This document shows, one piece after another, positions 1-11,104 of a DNA stretch of 64,000 nucleotides. Each line of letters opens with the position of its first letter. Positions within the stretch are counted from its first letter, which is position 1. Both the position numbers and the translations under genes were made by a program. Below the pieces are notes generated by a model. It was given only the letters and a program-made list of their open reading frames with translations. It was not told where the DNA came from and did no database searches. The DNA comes from an uncultured Lachnospiraceae bacterium (GTDB taxonomy: Bacteria > Bacillota > Clostridia > Lachnospirales > Lachnospiraceae), in NCBI GenBank assembly GCA_947625135.1, contig CANQNE010000010.1, forward strand, positions 1 to 64,000, written 5' to 3'.

Positions 1-1
1 A

Positions 2-1321
2 TTACTTTTTGTGTCTTTCATTATACTGCTGCACCATATTTGCTTTTGCCTTGAGACTTCCAGGTTTTGCAGCAGATGATTTCTGATTATAGTATTCTGT
101 GGAATCCTTGATCGCTTTATCCCTTTGCTCTTTACGTTTTTCTTCTTTTTCTTTATCTTCCACAGGCGTACTCACGATGGGTTTTATCTTCTGAGGCGGA
201 AGACCTCTCTTTTCCATTTTTTTGTTATATTTTTCAATATTTTCCTTTACAATATCATTGATGTCGATCTTTGCAAGCCGTCTGCCGATAAAATACTGAG
301 AGATGACTCTGTATAAGCTGCTGATGATCCAGTAAAGACCGATACCGATAGGCAGTGTATAACAGATAAACACACTGACAAGAGGCATAAATGTGGTCAT
401 CATCTTCATGGAAGAAGCGACAGAATTTTCCGGTGTGCCCTTTTCTGTCTCCGGTGTAGGATTTCCGTTGACCTTCATACTGAGCCAGCTGAAAAATCCT
501 GCCAAAACAGGGATCAACACCGCGATCACCAATACCAGCCACTGCTTCTTATTGAATGCTTCCGAAATCACCGTAGAAGGAGCGTCCGCAATATTCAGAA
601 GGCCGAAAACAAAACTATTGGCATTGTCTATTGCCTTTTGTGTGTTATTGATCACATCCGTCAGATTCGGAAATTTTTCTGCGAGATGACCCCAGTCCGC
701 ACTTCGGAAATTGTAAAAGATTTCCCTCATTTCCGTGGCGATCTGACTGTCAGAAAGTCCATTCGCATTGTAGGCAAGGGTCCTTAAATGTGACTGTTCA
801 GTCACGACCTCATTGATGAGCGTATTATAATTATTCGTTTTCATAATGCCGCTGATCAGTTCGTTATAGATTTCTCTGACGCCGGCCACATATTTTGGAA
901 TATTATAAAGAACCCGGTACAGGGCAAACATGATCGGCAGCTGCAGAAGAGATGTCAGACATCCTCCAGTAGGAGAGGTGCCGTACTTTTTATAAACGGC
1001 CTGCATTTCCTCATTCTGCTTCATCATGGAAGCCTGATCTTTTTTATCTTTATATTTTTTTGTGATCGCATTGATTTCCGGCTGCACGACACTGTTTAAC
1101 TTCAGGGATCTTTGCTGCTTCAGTGTCATGGGAATCAAAAGTGAATATACAATTATCGTAAAAAGAATGATACACCATGCGATACTGTTTACGTGAAATA
1201 CATTTTCAAGAAAAATGTAGATTACATTCATGATCAAGCCCAGCAGCTGCTTGATTCCCTCCCAGAGAGCTGAAAAAGGATTCCATGCAACTACCGCTTG
1301 TGATAACACTAAACCTGTCAA
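2..1321 (-). CDS. yidC: Membrane protein insertase YidC/OxaI family
   Basis: Inserts and folds proteins in the cytoplasmic membrane, alone or with SecYEG. The 439-residue product has hydrophobic segments near residues 23-38, 46-68, 120-140, 257-280 and 310-345, matching the five-helix Oxa1/SpoIIIJ core. Arg71, just after the second segment, fits the family's conserved groove arginine. The C-terminal tail is strongly basic, as expected for ribosome contact. The start is a TTG at 1321, chosen because AAGGAGG (1329-1335) lies 7 nt upstream. I see no lipobox or long signal peptide, unlike Bacillus SpoIIIJ. It is the last visible gene of the rpmH-rnpA-yidD-yidC cluster, and the stop codon sits at the window edge, so the gene is complete. 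Confidence 0.93.
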   Translation of the reverse strand: MTGLVLSQAVVAWNPFSALWEGIKQLLGLIMNVIYIFLENVFHVNSIAWCIILFTIIVYSLLIPMTLKQQRSLKLNSVVQPEINAITKKYKDKKDQASMMKQNEEMQAVYKKYGTSPTGGCLTSLLQLPIMFALYRVLYNIPKYVAGVREIYNELISGIMKTNNYNTLINEVVTEQSHLRTLAYNANGLSDSQIATEMREIFYNFRSADWGHLAEKFPNLTDVINNTQKAIDNANSFVFGLLNIADAPSTVISEAFNKKQWLVLVIAVLIPVLAGFFSWLSMKVNGNPTPETEKGTPENSVASSMKMMTTFMPLVSVFICYTLPIGIGLYWIISSLYRVISQYFIGRRLAKIDINDIVKENIEKYNKKMEKRGLPPQKIKPIVSTPVEDKEKEEKRKEQRDKAIKDSTEYYNQKSSAAKPGSLKAKANMVQQYNERHKK

Positions 1322-1336
1322 TTTTTTTCCTCCTTG

Positions 1337-1549
1337 TTATGGAACGGGATCATATCCACCTTTTGACAATGGATTACATTTTAAGATTCTTTTTACCGAC
1401 AGATAACCGCCCCTGACAGCGCCGTATTTTTCAATGGCCTCTATGCTGTACTGGGAACAGGTAGGAATATACTTACAATTTGTATATCGCTTTAAAGGGG
1501 ATACATTTTTTCTATAAAATTTGATGAGATGAATCATGCTCTTTTTCAT
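1337..1549 (-). CDS. yidD: YidD membrane-insertion efficiency factor
   Basis: Small conserved protein thought to assist YidC-dependent insertion. The core motifs are visible: an N-terminal amphipathic [13 protein letters not shown] stretch, [15 protein letters not shown] with its cysteine pair, and [13 protein letters not shown] at the end. I start it at the ATG at 1549 (70 aa); an ATG at 1537 is also possible. The frame stays open upstream inside rnpA, but homologues begin near FYRK, so the longer form is unlikely. It overlaps the rnpA 3' end by about 38 nt, which suggests translational coupling. Confidence 0.88.
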   Translation of the reverse strand: MKKSMIHLIKFYRKNVSPLKRYTNCKYIPTCSQYSIEAIEKYGAVRGGYLSVKRILKCNPLSKGGYDPVP

Positions 1550-1883
1550 TTTCCACAATCCCATGGGCAGCCGCCAGATAAAGCAGCGCCCTTTCAATTT
1601 CACAAAAGGTTTTTTCTTTTGCGGTCATCCTGACAATGACAACGATCTGATACCCTTTCTGAAAAACAGATTCATTCAGCCGATAGCTTTCCCTGACAAG
1701 TCTGGTAAGCCGATGTCTGACTACGCTGTTTCCTACTTTTTTGCTGACAGAAATCCCCAGTTGGTTCTTCTGACTTTCATTTTTCAGAACATACATAACC
1801 AGATATTTGTTGGCATGGGAATTTCCCTGCTTATATACTTTCTGAAAGTCCCTGTTTTTTTTCAAGGATTCTGAAAATAACAT
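1512..1883 (-). CDS. rnpA: Ribonuclease P protein component
   Basis: Protein subunit of RNase P; it binds the RNA subunit and the 5' leader of pre-tRNA. The 123-residue product carries the family signature around residues 45-65 ([23 protein letters not shown]), including the basic RNR-type helix, here in the variant form [10 protein letters not shown]. The length is normal. ATG at 1883 is supported by GGAG about 7 nt upstream. It lies between rpmH and yidD in the usual Firmicutes order, and its 3' end overlaps yidD. Confidence 0.95.
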   Translation of the reverse strand: MLFSESLKKNRDFQKVYKQGNSHANKYLVMYVLKNESQKNQLGISVSKKVGNSVVRHRLTRLVRESYRLNESVFQKGYQIVVIVRMTAKEKTFCEIERALLYLAAAHGIVENEKEHDSSHQIL

Positions 1884-1903
1884 ACCGCTCCATTCTCACA
1901 ATA

Positions 1904-1936
1904 ATATTTATAGAACATGAACAGTTCCATAAATAT
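1904..1936. repeat. Inverted repeat in rpmH-rnpA spacer
   Basis: ATATTTAT-a-GAAC and GTTC-c-ATAAATAT form a 13-bp stem with one mismatch around a 7-nt loop. It lies between the rpmH terminator and the rnpA ribosome-binding site, on the transcribed side of both. There is no U-tract, so it is not an intrinsic terminator. It may be an RNA processing or stability hairpin at the rnpA 5' end. Confidence 0.5.
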
Positions 1937-1943
1937 GTTTTAA

Positions 1944-1970
1944 GAAAAAAAGGCCACAACAATGCGGCCT
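1944..1970 (-). terminator. Intrinsic terminator of rpmH (attenuating)
   Basis: On the minus strand AGGCCGCA-TTGT-TGTGGCCT is followed by seven U. The hairpin begins at the rpmH stop codon. The downstream genes rnpA, yidD and yidC have no other obvious promoter, so this likely gives partial termination and raises L34 output over RNase P protein. Confidence 0.75.
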
Positions 1971-2103
1971 ATGCTGATAATTTCTTTCTTCCTTTTGCTC
2001 TTCTAGCTGCTAATACTTTTCTGCCGCCGGCTGTACTCATTCTGGATCTGAAACCATGTACTTTTGATCTCTGCCTGTTTTTGGGCTGATAAGTCATTTT
2101 CAT
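1969..2103 (-). CDS. rpmH: 50S ribosomal protein L34
   Basis: A 44-residue, extremely basic protein starting [14 protein letters not shown] and ending GRKKLSA. It matches L34 throughout (the [19 protein letters not shown] type, then the [16 protein letters not shown] block). It is a structural protein of the large ribosomal subunit. AGGAGGTG at 2112-2119 lies 8 nt before the ATG. It is the first gene of the rpmH-rnpA-yidD-yidC unit, driven by the promoter at 2146-2174. Confidence 0.97.
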   Translation of the reverse strand: MKMTYQPKNRQRSKVHGFRSRMSTAGGRKVLAARRAKGRKKLSA

Positions 2104-2145
2104 AAATAGAACACCTCCTTGCTTCTTTTAAACGTATCGTCCCTA

Positions 2146-2174
2146 ATTATATGCAAAAAAAACTGCTAAGTCAA
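2146..2174 (-). promoter_or_regulatory. Sigma-A promoter of rpmH
   Basis: On the minus strand TTGACT (2174-2169), a 17-nt spacer and TATAAT (2151-2146). This is near consensus and about 45 nt upstream of the rpmH start. No other ORF on that strand needs it. Confidence 0.85.
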
Positions 2175-2497
2175 GTTTTTTATCTAATCTTTCTATGTTT
2201 TATTGAATACAAATAAAAAAATGGGGATCTAATTTACATAATATTATCAACAAAATGTGTATATCTTGTTGATAAACTGTGATAGTACTCCCTTTTTTTC
2301 ATAAAAATACCTTTATATCAGCATATTTTTTACTTACTTATCCACATTTTTGTTTTATCAACAAATTCACATTCCCTTTCTTTTTCCCCATAACATGCTG
2401 TAAACCTATATTTATTTTTTTTAATCACTTTCTTTTCCGGATTCAGATATCCGCGAAAAATACCTTATTTTACGAAAAATTTCTTCTTATCTTATTA

Positions 2498-2532
2498 TTG
2501 AAAAAAACCTTATTTTATAGTAATATAAGGTT
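2498..2532 (+). promoter_or_regulatory. dnaA promoter with overlapping inverted repeat
   Basis: TTGAAA (2498-2503), a 17-nt spacer and TAATAT (2521-2526) form a good sigma-A promoter 40 nt before dnaA. AACCTTA (2506-2512) and TAAGGTT (2526-2532) form a 7-bp inverted repeat across the spacer and -10, a possible operator. The role of the repeat is inference. Confidence 0.7.
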
Positions 2533-2565
2533 GAGTTACTTTTACTTTGCAAAAAGGAGAAATTC

Positions 2566-3915
2566 ATGGATACGATTTTTGAAAAATGGGAAGAAATTTT
2601 GGAAAATGCCTGCAAAGAACATGATATTTCTTCCATTTCCTATGAAACGTGGCTGAAACCTCTTACCCTTCACCATATAAAAGACAACACCGTATATATT
2701 TCTGTTTCTCTGGAAAACAGTTCAATGGCTATTGATTATCTGAATAAAAAATATAAGCTCCCCCTTCAGGTAGCCATCGGAGAATTTTTGAATAAACCCT
2801 GTGAAGTTGTTTTTATACTGCCCAACGACAAGACTTTTGATGTACCGGATGAAAAAAGCACCAAAAGAAAGACAGCTTCTCATTCCAATTTAAATTCCCG
2901 CTATACATTTGACAATTTTGTGGTAGGCAGCAACAACCGTTTTGCTCATTCCGCATCTTTGGCAGTAGCAGAGTCTCCGGGAGAGATCTATAATCCTCTG
3001 TTCTTATACGGAGGCGTTGGTCTCGGAAAAACGCATCTGATGCACGCCATCGCGCATTTTATTTTGGACAAGAATCCAAATACAAACGTGCTTTACGTTA
3101 CATCTGAAGTTTTTACCAATGAGTTGATCGAATCGATCCGTAACGGAAACAGCGCGGCAATGTCCAAATTTCGGAATAAATATCGTAACATCGACGCGCT
3201 TTTGATCGACGATATTCAATTTATCATCGGTAAGGAAAGTACGCAGGAGGAGTTTTTCCACACTTTTAACCACCTGCATCTTTTGAAAAAGCAGATCATC
3301 ATTTCCAGTGATAAACCGCCAAAGGACATCGAAACACTGGAGGAACGTCTGCGCACCAGATTTGAAATGGGTCTGATCGCGGACATTTCTTCTCCCGACT
3401 ATGAGACGAGAGTGGCGATCTTAAGAAAAAAAGAAGAGATCGACGGCTATCATATTTCCGACGACATCATTGACTACATTGCCACAAACGTAAAATCCAA
3501 TATCAGAGAACTGGAAGGCGCATTGAATAAGCTGATCGCATTTTCCAATTTAGAGAAAAAAGAAATCACAATGGAAATCGCAGAAAATGAGCTGAAAGAT
3601 ATCATTTTCCCCGATTCTCCCAAAAAAATCACACCGGAGCTTGTGATCCGAGTAGTCAGTGAACATTTCAACATTACGCCGGAGGATATCTGTTCCCACA
3701 AAAGAAATTCGGAAATCGTCTATCCAAGACAGATCGCCATGTACCTCTGCCGGGACATCGACGGATATTCTCTGAAGGATATCGGCCGGATCATGGGTGG
3801 AAAAGATCATTCCACAGTGATCCACGGAGCTGAAAAAATAGCGGAAGCCATTGAAAAAAATCAGAGAACCAAAACTACCATAGAAATTTTGAAAAAGAAA
3901 TTAACACCAGTATAA
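2566..3915 (+). CDS. dnaA: Chromosomal replication initiator DnaA
   Basis: AAA+ ATPase that binds DnaA boxes, melts the origin and helps load the helicase. The 449 residues show domain I (about 1-85), a short linker, the ATPase domain with Walker A GGVGLGKT at 149-156 and Walker B LLIDDIQF near 210, and a C-terminal helix-turn-helix domain with the GGKDHSTVIHGAEK box-recognition signature near 415. Length is standard. The start is fixed by AAGGAG (2554-2559) 6 nt before the ATG. Boxes on both sides of the gene suggest autoregulation. dnaN follows after 208 nt. Confidence 0.98.
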   Translation: MDTIFEKWEEILENACKEHDISSISYETWLKPLTLHHIKDNTVYISVSLENSSMAIDYLNKKYKLPLQVAIGEFLNKPCEVVFILPNDKTFDVPDEKSTKRKTASHSNLNSRYTFDNFVVGSNNRFAHSASLAVAESPGEIYNPLFLYGGVGLGKTHLMHAIAHFILDKNPNTNVLYVTSEVFTNELIESIRNGNSAAMSKFRNKYRNIDALLIDDIQFIIGKESTQEEFFHTFNHLHLLKKQIIISSDKPPKDIETLEERLRTRFEMGLIADISSPDYETRVAILRKKEEIDGYHISDDIIDYIATNVKSNIRELEGALNKLIAFSNLEKKEITMEIAENELKDIIFPDSPKKITPELVIRVVSEHFNITPEDICSHKRNSEIVYPRQIAMYLCRDIDGYSLKDIGRIMGGKDHSTVIHGAEKIAEAIEKNQRTKTTIEILKKKLTPV

Positions 3916-4123
3916 ACAGTATATAAACAGGCTTTTGTGAATACATTTTTTTACCAACCGCAAACCGTTTTCTTTTCACAGACTTTTCCTTTGAAAAAGC
4001 TGCCCTATATCAGGTAAAAGAAGGCTTATTCACAAATAAACAGGCCCTACTACGAAGACGACGGATAATTATATTTTATATTATGCTTCAGCTTAAAAAT
4101 CAGAGAAAGGGGTTCCATTACAA
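3916..4123. other. oriC: oriC, downstream part with predicted basal unwinding module
   Basis: The dnaA-dnaN spacer holds a DnaA box TTATTCACA at 4026-4034 (+), a weaker reverse box at 3936-3944, then GGCCC (4043-4047), a run of triplets TAC TAC GAA GAC GAC (4048-4062) and an A/T-only-like stretch (4065-4084). This order of box, GC spacer, trinucleotide run and AT-rich unwinding element matches the B. subtilis DnaA-trio arrangement, where CAGGCCCTACTA is, from memory, almost the same string. No gene lies here. Confidence 0.7.
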
Positions 4124-5233
4124 ATGAAAATTGTATGCAGCAGATCAAATCTCTTAAAAGGTGTCAATATTGTTTCAAAAGCAGTATCTTCAAAAACAAC
4201 CTTACCCATATTAGAATGTATCTTAATTGAGTCTCATAACGGCGTCATCAAAATGACTGCCAATGATCTGGAACTTGGGATCGAGACTACGATAGAAGGC
4301 AGTATTCTCAAAGAAGGTACGGTTGCGATTGAAGCCAGGATCTTTTCTGAGATCATCAGAAGACTTCCTGAAAATGACGTGACTATTGAAGTAACAGACA
4401 ATTATCATACGCTGATCACCTGTGAAAAAGCAAAATTCAATCTGGCAGGAAGATCGGGAGATGATTTTTCCGCCCTTCCTCATATTGAAAAAGAAAATCA
4501 TATCACGCTTTCTCAGTATGCCTTAAAGGAAATCATCAAGCAGACGATTTTTTCCATCTCCGATAATGACAACAATGTGATCATGACAGGAGAATTGTTT
4601 CAGGTAGACGATCAGACTTTTAAAGTAGTTTCTCTGGACGGCTTCCGTATTTCTATCCGCAGGATCGAGCTGAAGGATCATTATGATCATGTGAATATGA
4701 TCATTCCCGGAAAGACGTTGAATGATCTGACAAAAATATTGTCCGGGGAAACGGAAGAAGAAATCAAAATTTACTTTACAAGAAATCATCTGTTGTTTGA
4801 ATTTGAAAATACAAAGGTCGTTTCCCGTATTATCGACGGAGAATACTTTAAGATCGATCAAATGCTTTCCAATGATTATCAGACAAAGATACGAGTGAAC
4901 AAAAAAGATTTTCTGAACTGTATCGAACGCTCTACTCTTCTTGTGAGAGAAGGGGAAAAGAAGCCCATTATTATGAATATTACAGACGGAAATATGGAGC
5001 TTCAGGTAAAATCCTCTATCGGTTCTATGGATGAAGAAATCGCCATTCAGAAGGAAGGAAAGGATATTGCCATTGCATTTAATCAGAAATATCTCATCGA
5101 AGCGATACGTGTCATTGATGATGAGGAAATAGATATCTATATGACTAACGCGAAAGCGCCCTGCATCATCAAAGATGAGAAAGAATCTTATATTTATCTG
5201 ATTCTTCCTGTGAATTTCAACCCGAATATCTGA
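4124..5233 (+). CDS. dnaN: DNA polymerase III sliding clamp (beta subunit)
   Basis: Ring-shaped processivity factor for the replicative polymerase. At 369 residues it is the normal length for three repeated clamp domains of about 120 residues. It starts MKIVCSRSNLLKGVNIVSKAV, with TLPILECILIE near 30, and ends in the expected YLILPVN strand, part of the clamp's protein-binding region. Start ATG 4124 has a somewhat distant AAAGGGG. It sits in the canonical dnaA-dnaN-yaaA-recF order and yaaA follows after 20 nt. Confidence 0.97.
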   Translation: MKIVCSRSNLLKGVNIVSKAVSSKTTLPILECILIESHNGVIKMTANDLELGIETTIEGSILKEGTVAIEARIFSEIIRRLPENDVTIEVTDNYHTLITCEKAKFNLAGRSGDDFSALPHIEKENHITLSQYALKEIIKQTIFSISDNDNNVIMTGELFQVDDQTFKVVSLDGFRISIRRIELKDHYDHVNMIIPGKTLNDLTKILSGETEEEIKIYFTRNHLLFEFENTKVVSRIIDGEYFKIDQMLSNDYQTKIRVNKKDFLNCIERSTLLVREGEKKPIIMNITDGNMELQVKSSIGSMDEEIAIQKEGKDIAIAFNQKYLIEAIRVIDDEEIDIYMTNAKAPCIIKDEKESYIYLILPVNFNPNI

Positions 5234-5253
5234 CAAATATGGTAAAGGAATGA

Positions 5254-5481
5254 ATGATGGATACGATTAAACTGCGTGATGAATTTATTAAGCTGGGACA
5301 GGCTCTCAAGGCTGCCAATTATGTGGACAGCGGTGTGGAAGCCAAAATTGCCGTTATGGAGGGAAGAGTGTCTGTCAACGGCGAAAAAGAGCTGAGAAGG
5401 GGAAGAAAACTCTATGAAAATGATGTGGTTTTCTTTCAGGAAGATGATTTTCAGAGAAAGGAATTAAAAATAATAAAATAG
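5254..5481 (+). CDS. yaaA: S4-domain RNA-binding protein YaaA/RlbA type
   Basis: A 75-residue S4 domain protein found between dnaN and recF in many Firmicutes. The S4 fold is recognisable from LRDEFIKLGQALKAANYVDSGVEAK and the VSVNGEKELRRGRKLYENDVV strand pair. It is probably an RNA or ribosome-associated factor; the exact role is not established. AAAGGA lies just upstream of tandem ATG codons (5254 and 5257), and the first is used here. It is 12 nt from recF and co-transcribed. Confidence 0.88.
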   Translation: MMDTIKLRDEFIKLGQALKAANYVDSGVEAKIAVMEGRVSVNGEKELRRGRKLYENDVVFFQEDDFQRKELKIIK

Positions 5482-5493
5482 CAGCGGTATTTT

Positions 5494-6594
5494 ATGATTA
5501 TTGAATCGATCGAACTTCAACATTATCGAAATTATAAAAATCTTCATGTGCAGTTTGATGAAAAGACAAACATTTTTTATGGAAACAATGCGCAGGGAAA
5601 AACAAATCTTCTGGAAGCGGTTTATGTAAGCGGAACTACAAAGTCCCATAAAGGCAGCAGGGATCGGGAGATTATTTCCTTCGGAGAGACGGAATCCCAT
5701 ATCTGTACCCGTGTGAGAAAAAACGATTGTTTTTATAAAATCGATCTTCATCTGAAAAAAAACAAGCCGAAAGGAATTGCCATTAACGGGATTCCCATTA
5801 AAAAAGCAAGCGAACTTTTCGGTATCGTCAATATGGTTTTCTTTTCTCCGGAAGATCTGAATATGATAAAAAACGGGCCTGCAGAGAGAAGAAGATTTCT
5901 GAATATGGAATTGAGCCAGCTTGATAAGGTTTATTTGTATTATATGATAAATTATTCAAGGGTGGTGAACCAGCGGAACACGCTTTTGAAGGAGGCGGGC
6001 TTTCATCAGGATTTGAAGGATACCCTTTCTGTCTGGGATGAACAGCTGGTCAATTTTGGTATTCCTGTTATTGAGAGAAGAAAGCGTTTTGTAGAGCAGC
6101 TGAATGAAATCGTTTTTGATATCCACAGTCAGTTGACCGGAAAAAAAGAAAAGATAAAAATTATTTATGAACCGGATGTGATGCCGGAACATTTTTCTGA
6201 TCAGATAGCTTTCTGCAGGGAAAGGGATCTGAAAATGAAGACTACTACCGCAGGTCCCCACAGAGATGATATCAGCTTTTTGATTGGAGATGTAGATATA
6301 AGGAAATTTGGTTCTCAGGGACAGCAGAGAACGGCCGCATTGTCATTGAAGCTGGCGGAGATCGAACTTGTAAAAAAGATCATTCATGATACGCCGATTT
6401 TGCTTTTGGATGATGTGCTTTCAGAACTTGACAGCAGCAGGCAGACTTATCTGCTGGATCAGATCCATCATATTCAGACGCTGATCTCCTGTACAGGTCT
6501 GGATGAATTTATTAATCAAAGATTTCCTGTCAATAAGATTTTTAAGGTATCAGAGGGAACGGTTTCACCGGAAAAAGCAATCGAAAGATTTTAA
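5494..6594 (+). CDS. recF: DNA replication/repair protein RecF
   Basis: SMC-like ATPase that helps load RecA at gaps via RecOR. The 366 residues have Walker A GNNAQGKT at 30-37, the signature FGSQGQQRTAALSLKLAE near 270, and Walker B LLLDDVLSELD near 305. Length is normal. The gene is in its standard place between yaaA and gyrB. The ribosome-binding site is weak, which fits coupling to yaaA. Confidence 0.96.
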   Translation: MIIESIELQHYRNYKNLHVQFDEKTNIFYGNNAQGKTNLLEAVYVSGTTKSHKGSRDREIISFGETESHICTRVRKNDCFYKIDLHLKKNKPKGIAINGIPIKKASELFGIVNMVFFSPEDLNMIKNGPAERRRFLNMELSQLDKVYLYYMINYSRVVNQRNTLLKEAGFHQDLKDTLSVWDEQLVNFGIPVIERRKRFVEQLNEIVFDIHSQLTGKKEKIKIIYEPDVMPEHFSDQIAFCRERDLKMKTTTAGPHRDDISFLIGDVDIRKFGSQGQQRTAALSLKLAEIELVKKIIHDTPILLLDDVLSELDSSRQTYLLDQIHHIQTLISCTGLDEFINQRFPVNKIFKVSEGTVSPEKAIERF

Positions 6595-6641
6595 AAATAT
6601 AGAAGCATTTATGTTTGCACAAAAAATCAAAAGTGAGGTAA

Positions 6642-8561
<1,920 letters not shown>

Positions 8562-8587
8562 TATGAGAAAGGCATGGTATAGAATTT

Positions 8588-11065
8588 ATGGATGATAAGA
8601 TCTTTGATAAGATTGACAAGATACATGAAGTCGATCTGAAAAAGACGATGGAGACCTCTTATATTGAGTACGCAATGAGTGTCATTGTTTCCCGTGCGCT
8701 TCCGGATGTGCGTGACGGCTTGAAGCCTGTACAGAGAAGAGTGCTGTATTCAATGGTAGAGCTGAACAACGGGCCGGATAAGCCTCACAGAAAGAGCGCA
8801 CGTATTGTCGGTGATACGATGGGTAAATATCACCCCCATGGAGACAGTTCGATTTATGGCGCGCTGGTAAATATGGCACAGCCCTGGTATACCAGATATC
8901 CTCTTGTGGACGGGCATGGAAATTTTGGTTCCATGGATGGAGATGGCGCTGCGGCAATGCGTTATACAGAGGCCCGTCTGTCGAAGATATCCATGGAGAT
9001 GCTGGCGGATATCAACAAAGATACTGTTGATTTTACGCCAAATTTTGACGAAACAGAAAAAGAGCCCGTGGTTCTGCCGTCCAGATATCCCAATCTGCTT
9101 GTGAACGGAACTACCGGTATTGCGGTAGGTATGGCGACCAACATTCCTCCTCATAATCTTTGTGAGGTGATCGACGCGGTTGTAAAGATCATTGATAACC
9201 GTATTGAAGATAAAGAAACTTCCATTGAAGAGATCATGGAAATTGTAAAAGGGCCTGATTTTCCTACCGGCGCTAAGATTTTGGGTACAAGAGGTATCAA
9301 TGAAGCATACCGCACCGGTCATGGAAAGATCCGTGTGCAGGCGGTTTGTAATATTGAAACCATGGACAATGGAAAAAGCCGGATCGTCGTAACAGAAATT
9401 CCCTTTATGGTCAATAAGGCCCGTCTGATCGAAAAGATCGCGGAGCTGGTAAAGACAAAACGCATAGACGGCATTACAGATCTGCGGGATGAGACCAGCA
9501 GGGAAGGAATGAGGATTTGCATTGAACTGCGTCGGGACGTAAATGCCAACGTCCTGTTAAATCATTTATACAAGCATACCCAGCTTCAGGATACCTTTGG
9601 CGTAAATATGCTTGCTATTGTAAATAATGAACCGAAGGTGCTGAACCTTCTGGATATGTTGAAATATTATCTGGATCACCAGAAGGATGTAGTAACCAGA
9701 AGGACGAAATATGATCTGAACAAAGCCCAGGAACGGGCCCATATCTTGCAGGGCCTGCTGATCGCGCTGGATCATATCGATGAAGTGATCGCCATTATCC
9801 GTTCTTCAGAAAATGTGGCGAAGGCAAAGGAACGTCTCATGGAATCTTTCCAGTTGACAGACGCGCAGGCGCAGGCCATTGTAGATATGCGTCTTCGCGC
9901 GCTGACGGGACTGGAAAGAGAACGGTTGGAGTCGGAGTATGCGGAGCTTCAGGAAAAGATCACGTACCTTCAGGGAATCCTTTCAGACGAAAAACTGCTT
10001 TTAGGGGTGATCAAAGAAGAAATTCTGCGTATTTCAGAAAAATACGGGGATGAGCGGAAAACGAAGATCGGTTATGATGAATATGATCTCTCCATGGAAG
10101 ATCTGGTGCCGAAGGAAGAGACCGTTATTACCATGACAAAGCTGGGTTATATCAAACGGATGACACCGGATAATTTCCGGAGCCAGAACCGCGGTGGTAA
10201 AGGAATCAAGGGTATGCAGACCATTGATGAAGATTTTATCGAAGATATCTTTACTACCACCACTCATCATTATCTCATGTTCTTTACCAACATGGGAAAG
10301 GTTTACGGAATAAAGGCTTACCAGATCCCGGAGGCCAGCCGCACTTCCAGAGGTATGGCTATTGTAAATCTTCTGCAGGTTTTACCGGGAGAGAAGATAA
10401 CAGCAGTGATTCCCGTTGAAAAATATGAGGAAGACCGGTACCTGTTTATGGCTACCAAAAATGGTATTGTAAAGAAAACCTCCGTTTCCCAGTACAAAAA
10501 TATCCGGAAAAACGGCCTGCAGGCGATCAATCTTCGAGAGGAAGACGAACTGATCGAGGTAAAGATCACCGACAATGACAAGGATATTTTCCTTGTGACA
10601 AGATTCGGCATGTGTATTCGGTTTGATGAAAATGACGTCCGCCCTATGGGCCGTGTCTCCACCGGCGTAAGGGGCATCCATTTGGACGAGGGCGATCAGG
10701 TAGTAGGCATGCAGTTGAACGTACAGGGAGAATTTCTTTTGTTTGTATCGGAAAATGGCATGGGCAAGCGCACTTATTTAGATGAATTTAAGCGGCAGTA
10801 TCGCGGCGGCAAAGGTGTGAAATGCTATAAGATCACAGAAAAGACAGGAAATCTTGTAGGATTTAAGGCTGTAAATGATGATAATGATCTGATGCTGATT
10901 ACCACAGAAGGGATCATTATACGTATGGCGGTCAGCGATGTTTCCACATTAAAGCGGATCACCTCCGGCGTAAAGCTGATGGATCTGAAGGAAGGCGTTA
11001 CCGTTGCAGGCATTGCAAAGGTAAAAGCGGAAGAGCCGAAGGATGAGGAAGAAGCGGAGGAATAA
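8588..11065 (+). CDS. gyrA: DNA gyrase subunit A
   Basis: DNA cleavage and rejoining subunit of gyrase. In 825 residues, the winged-helix/tower domain carries the catalytic tyrosine Y126 (RYTEAR) and is followed by a six-bladed C-terminal DNA-wrapping propeller, with GyrA-box-like [11 protein letters not shown] near 535. In the quinolone region [12 protein letters not shown] (82-93), Ser87 aligns with E. coli Ser83 but Gly91 replaces the acidic Asp87. The C-terminus is acidic ([11 protein letters not shown]). It is co-oriented with gyrB. Confidence 0.98.
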   Translation: MDDKIFDKIDKIHEVDLKKTMETSYIEYAMSVIVSRALPDVRDGLKPVQRRVLYSMVELNNGPDKPHRKSARIVGDTMGKYHPHGDSSIYGALVNMAQPWYTRYPLVDGHGNFGSMDGDGAAAMRYTEARLSKISMEMLADINKDTVDFTPNFDETEKEPVVLPSRYPNLLVNGTTGIAVGMATNIPPHNLCEVIDAVVKIIDNRIEDKETSIEEIMEIVKGPDFPTGAKILGTRGINEAYRTGHGKIRVQAVCNIETMDNGKSRIVVTEIPFMVNKARLIEKIAELVKTKRIDGITDLRDETSREGMRICIELRRDVNANVLLNHLYKHTQLQDTFGVNMLAIVNNEPKVLNLLDMLKYYLDHQKDVVTRRTKYDLNKAQERAHILQGLLIALDHIDEVIAIIRSSENVAKAKERLMESFQLTDAQAQAIVDMRLRALTGLERERLESEYAELQEKITYLQGILSDEKLLLGVIKEEILRISEKYGDERKTKIGYDEYDLSMEDLVPKEETVITMTKLGYIKRMTPDNFRSQNRGGKGIKGMQTIDEDFIEDIFTTTTHHYLMFFTNMGKVYGIKAYQIPEASRTSRGMAIVNLLQVLPGEKITAVIPVEKYEEDRYLFMATKNGIVKKTSVSQYKNIRKNGLQAINLREEDELIEVKITDNDKDIFLVTRFGMCIRFDENDVRPMGRVSTGVRGIHLDEGDQVVGMQLNVQGEFLLFVSENGMGKRTYLDEFKRQYRGGKGVKCYKITEKTGNLVGFKAVNDDNDLMLITTEGIIIRMAVSDVSTLKRITSGVKLMDLKEGVTVAGIAKVKAEEPKDEEEAEE

Positions 11066-11104
11066 GATCAAACTTCTCCGTTTTCAGAAAGGAAATATAG
11101 ACCC

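Larger units (their letters stand above)
2104..2565. other. oriC: oriC, upstream part (rpmH-dnaA intergenic)
   Basis: A 462-nt AT-rich gap with no credible gene. DnaA boxes: TTATCAACA at 2244-2252 (+), TTATCAACA at 2267-2275 (-), the perfect TTATCCACA at 2338-2346 (+), and TTATCAACA at 2355-2363 (+). The first two face each other. The right end carries the dnaA promoter. Box cluster, strand divergence and gene order are those of a Firmicutes origin, with the unwinding part probably on the other side of dnaA. Confidence 0.88.

Noticed and set aside
1337-1603. Longer YidD starting at 1603
   Set aside because: The extra 18 residues lie inside rnpA, lack a ribosome site and are not like YidD homologues, which begin near FYRK.
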